Positions 33,883 to 35,931 of a stretch of DNA of 35,931 nucleotides are shown in pieces. Position numbers and translations under genes: made by a program. The notes below the pieces were generated by a model. The model worked only from the letters and a program-made list of their open reading frames with translations, was not told the origin of the DNA and did no database searches. The stretch is from Bacillus sp. 7884-1 (GTDB lineage: Bacteria > Bacillota > Bacilli > Bacillales > Cytobacillaceae): positions 1 through 35,931 of the forward strand of contig NZ_NPDD01000062.1 in NCBI RefSeq assembly GCF_002272245.1, written 5' to 3'. Each line of letters begins with the position of its first letter. The stretch's first letter is position 1.

Positions 33883-34530
33883 ATGACTGAAGAAGAATTA
33901 ATGCTGCAGCAGTTATTTGATGAAGATAGATTAACGGATAAGCAAAAGAAAATCATTGTCGCCGCGATTGAAACCTTTTCTGAAAAAGGATATGCCGCAT
34001 CCTCGACGAGTGAGATTGCCAAAAAGGCGGGAGTAGCCGAAGGAACCATCTTTCGCCATTATAAAACAAAGAAGGAATTGTTGGTTTCTATTGTTGCCCC
34101 GCTGATGACAAAATTCATTGCCCCTTTGGTGGTAAAGGACTTTAATAAGGTGCTTGAACGGGAATTTGAAACCGTCGAAGATTTTCTGAAGGCAACAATA
34201 GAAAATAGAAGGGATCTTCTCATCCGGATGTTACCTGTAGTGAAAATTATGTTTCAAGAAATTCCCTTCCAGCCAGAATTACGTGAACAATTTTTCGTAC
34301 TCGTTGCAGAAAATATATTTGAGCGGGTTGAAAAAGTAATCGTAGGCTATCAAGAAAAAGGGCAGCTGATTGATATGCCTCCAAAAAGTATAGCAAGGTT
34401 AACGATTACCAATATTCTTGGCTTCTTGTTTTCCCGTTATGTCCTATTTCCCCATTTGGACTGGGACGATGAGCTTGAAATTGAGAGGACCATCCAATTT
34501 ATCATGCATGGTGTCGGAAAAAAAGAATAG
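33883..34530 (+). CDS. TetR-family regulator of the ABC-2 exporter operon
   Basis: A 215-residue TetR repressor. After a ~20-residue acidic N-terminal tail, the HTH is at about 39-62 (YAASSTSEIAKKAGVAEGTIFRHYKTKKEL). The C-terminal helices carry FLFSRYVLFPHLDWDDELEIERTIQFI. As the last gene of the exporter operon it most likely represses its own transcription by binding the GAGTGA-GTAA-TCACTC palindrome at the promoter, released by the exported drug. AAAGGAG precedes the ATG. A strong terminator follows. Confidence 0.9.
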   Translation: MTEEELMLQQLFDEDRLTDKQKKIIVAAIETFSEKGYAASSTSEIAKKAGVAEGTIFRHYKTKKELLVSIVAPLMTKFIAPLVVKDFNKVLEREFETVEDFLKATIENRRDLLIRMLPVVKIMFQEIPFQPELREQFFVLVAENIFERVEKVIVGYQEKGQLIDMPPKSIARLTITNILGFLFSRYVLFPHLDWDDELEIERTIQFIMHGVGKKE

Positions 34531-34545
34531 CCGCAAAGGTTGAAT

Positions 34546-34579
34546 AAACCCCTCAATGAAATCGTTCAATGAGGGGTTT
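34546..34579. terminator. Bidirectional terminator between TetR gene and hflX
   Basis: A 15-bp stem with one mismatch (34546-34560 and 34565-34579), 4-nt loop, followed on the plus strand by TTTTCCTTTTT; the arms begin AAACCCC, giving a T-rich end on the minus strand too. Between convergent genes. Confidence 0.85.
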
Positions 34580-34585
34580 TCCTTT

Positions 34586-35836
34586 TTAAATGACATATTG
34601 CTGGTATTTTTCAAAATCATTGCTGTTGCATTCCAGCGATAACAAAGTGCCGTTATATTCATATTTTGTGGAAAGCACATTGGCATTCTCATTAAGATAG
34701 GAGATTAATCGCCCATCATCAAAAGGAATAAGCATTTCACAATGAATAGGATTTTTAAAAATTTGATGTGTAATCCTTTCAACTAGTTCTTCCAAGCCAT
34801 TGTTTTGTTTAGCAGAAAGATAGACCCTATTCCCCTTGACTGCTGGAAATTCCTCTTCAGTCAAATCAACCTTATTAAATGCAAAGATCGTTGGGATATT
34901 CTCAATTCCCATTTCTCTTAGCGTTTGATTGGTTACTTCTATCTGTTTTTGAAAATTTGGACTCGAATAATCGACAACATGAATCAATACGTCCGCATTA
35001 GCTGCTTCTTCTAGTGTTGAACGAAAGGCTTTAACAAGATGATGTGGAAGCTTATCTACAAATCCAACTGTATCTGATATCAAAAATGGCTGGTTATTTG
35101 GAAGTTTTATTTTTCTAACCGATGTATCTAGGGTAGCAAATAACATGTCTTTCTCAAACACCTGTTTATGCAAGGAATGATTAGATCTTTTTAACAGAGC
35201 GTTTAAGATGGTTGATTTACCTGCATTTGTGTAGCCGACTAAGGAAACGAGCGGAATACCACTATTCTTACGCTGATTCCGAAGTGTTTCCCTTTTTGTG
35301 ACAATTCCCTCCAATTCCTTCTTTAAAACTGTAATCTTTTCTTCAATTTTCCTGCGGTCGAGCTCTAATTTTGTTTCGCCAGATCCTCTATTTATTAAGC
35401 CAACTCCACCTCCTTGTCGACCTAGTGATTCACGTTGGCCAACGATACGAGGAAGCATGTATTGAAGGTTTGCCATTTCGACCTGAAGCTGGGCCTCTCT
35501 CGTTTTAGCACGCTGTGCAAATATATCCAAAATCAACATCGTCCGATCCACGACTTTTCTATTGAGGTCAGCCTCAAGATTACGAATTTGCGAACCCGTT
35601 AATTCATCGTTAAAGATGACAATATCCGCATCCAGCTGCTCAAGGAGCTGAATGGCTTCGGTTATTTTCCCTGTGCCGATATAATGAGCCTTATTGAATC
35701 GACTTAAACTTTGAGTTAGTTCTCCAACAACTTCTATATGACAGGCGGCAGCTAGATTCTTCAATTCTTGCATTGAATAATGAAAGTCCGGTTGATGATT
35801 TATATTCACACCTATTAAAATAGCCTTTTCTCTCAT
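34586..35836 (-). CDS. hflX: Ribosome-associated GTPase HflX
   Basis: A 416-residue GTPase. The N-terminal HflX domain (about 1-195) includes GTGKITEAIQLLEQLDADIVIFNDELTGSQIRNLE and the glycine-rich RESLGRQGGGVGLINRGSGETKLE. The G domain follows with G1 GYTNAGKST, G3 DTVGF and G4 NKVDL. HflX splits stalled or stressed ribosomes into subunits and can confer macrolide/lincosamide tolerance in Gram-positives. The ATG at 35836 is preferred over 35851: GGAGGAAG lies 8 nt before it, within the extra codons. It is a single gene on the minus strand. It sits beside drug-export genes, but there is no sign of shared regulation. Confidence 0.95.
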   Translation of the reverse strand: MREKAILIGVNINHQPDFHYSMQELKNLAAACHIEVVGELTQSLSRFNKAHYIGTGKITEAIQLLEQLDADIVIFNDELTGSQIRNLEADLNRKVVDRTMLILDIFAQRAKTREAQLQVEMANLQYMLPRIVGQRESLGRQGGGVGLINRGSGETKLELDRRKIEEKITVLKKELEGIVTKRETLRNQRKNSGIPLVSLVGYTNAGKSTILNALLKRSNHSLHKQVFEKDMLFATLDTSVRKIKLPNNQPFLISDTVGFVDKLPHHLVKAFRSTLEEAANADVLIHVVDYSSPNFQKQIEVTNQTLREMGIENIPTIFAFNKVDLTEEEFPAVKGNRVYLSAKQNNGLEELVERITHQIFKNPIHCEMLIPFDDGRLISYLNENANVLSTKYEYNGTLLSLECNSNDFEKYQQYVI

Positions 35837-35893
35837 CTTTTCTTCCTCCATTCCTTTTTGGAAGGCTGTGTTAAAGGTTAATGTTGTTATTAG

Positions 35894-35931
35894 AACGTTG
35901 ATTTGCGCGGAAGGCGCGAGACTCCTGCAGG
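35894..35931. repeat. Partial copy of a Bacillus-type interspersed GC-rich repeat
   Basis: GAACGTTGATT followed by GCGGAAGGCGCGAGACTCCT and GCAGG is far richer in G+C than its surroundings. From memory it matches the start of a short intergenic repeat common in Bacillus-group genomes (GGAGCGGAAGGCGCGAGACTCCTG-type). It runs off the window edge. Confidence 0.5.

Noticed and set aside
33705..34049. Minus-strand open frame across the ABC permease/TetR junction
   Set aside because: It runs antisense through two well-supported genes and lacks a ribosome site.
1..35931. CRISPR array, prophage, toxin-antitoxin or known defence system
   Set aside because: No regularly spaced repeats, phage structural genes, small toxin-antitoxin pairs or defence nucleases apart from TnpB were seen.

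Overview
The window looks like chromosomal DNA from a low-GC, Gram-positive member of the Bacillaceae (Bacillus, Neobacillus or a close relative). The signs are strong AGGAGG-type ribosome binding sites, frequent UUG/GUG starts, CcpA-type cre sites, YesL/YesM/YesN-type sugar genes, a scoAB ketone-acid locus like that of Bacillus subtilis, and an intergenic repeat at the right edge that resembles one I recall from Bacillus-group genomes. No rRNA, tRNA, CRISPR array or phage genes were seen.

Layout. (1) 1-580: the decayed remains of a second sensor-kinase/response-regulator pair. (2) 585-5344: a heterodimeric ABC exporter (two overlapping genes, minus strand) and a divergent AraC-type regulator, with an inverted repeat and a 21-bp-period direct repeat between them. 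(3) 5385-20111: a large minus-strand carbohydrate locus. In transcription order it holds a sugar-binding lipoprotein, two permeases, a GH35 beta-galactosidase, a YesL protein, a second binding lipoprotein, a YesM-type kinase, a YesN-type regulator, then (after a terminator and a new promoter) a GH27 enzyme and a GH51 arabinofuranosidase. All three hydrolases lack signal peptides. The picture is import of galactose/arabinose-containing oligosaccharides, probably arabinogalactan fragments, followed by cytoplasmic breakdown. The second lipoprotein, kinase and regulator look like a three-component sugar sensor.

(4) 20298-27258: a 3-hydroxybutyrate/acetoacetate locus: scoA-scoB CoA transferase, a GntP-family permease, 3-hydroxybutyrate dehydrogenase and a PAS-containing sigma-54 activator. 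Two sigma-54 (-24/-12) promoters, one before scoA and one before the permease, are readable in the sequence. Three copies of TTCCG-N6-CGGAA lie upstream of the second and are good candidates for the activator's enhancer sites. A tnpB-only IS200/IS605-type element sits on the opposite strand between the permease and the dehydrogenase, splitting what looks like one operon.

(5) 27278-35836: a membrane-bound PAS histidine kinase, an MMPL/RND-type transporter with its TetR regulator, a divergent ABC-2 exporter operon carrying its own TetR regulator, and hflX. Strong terminators separate most units. The most noteworthy points are the sigma-54 circuit with its three enhancer-like sites, the internally deleted regulator paralogue, the layered promoter of the GH27-GH51 operon, and the TnpB insertion.
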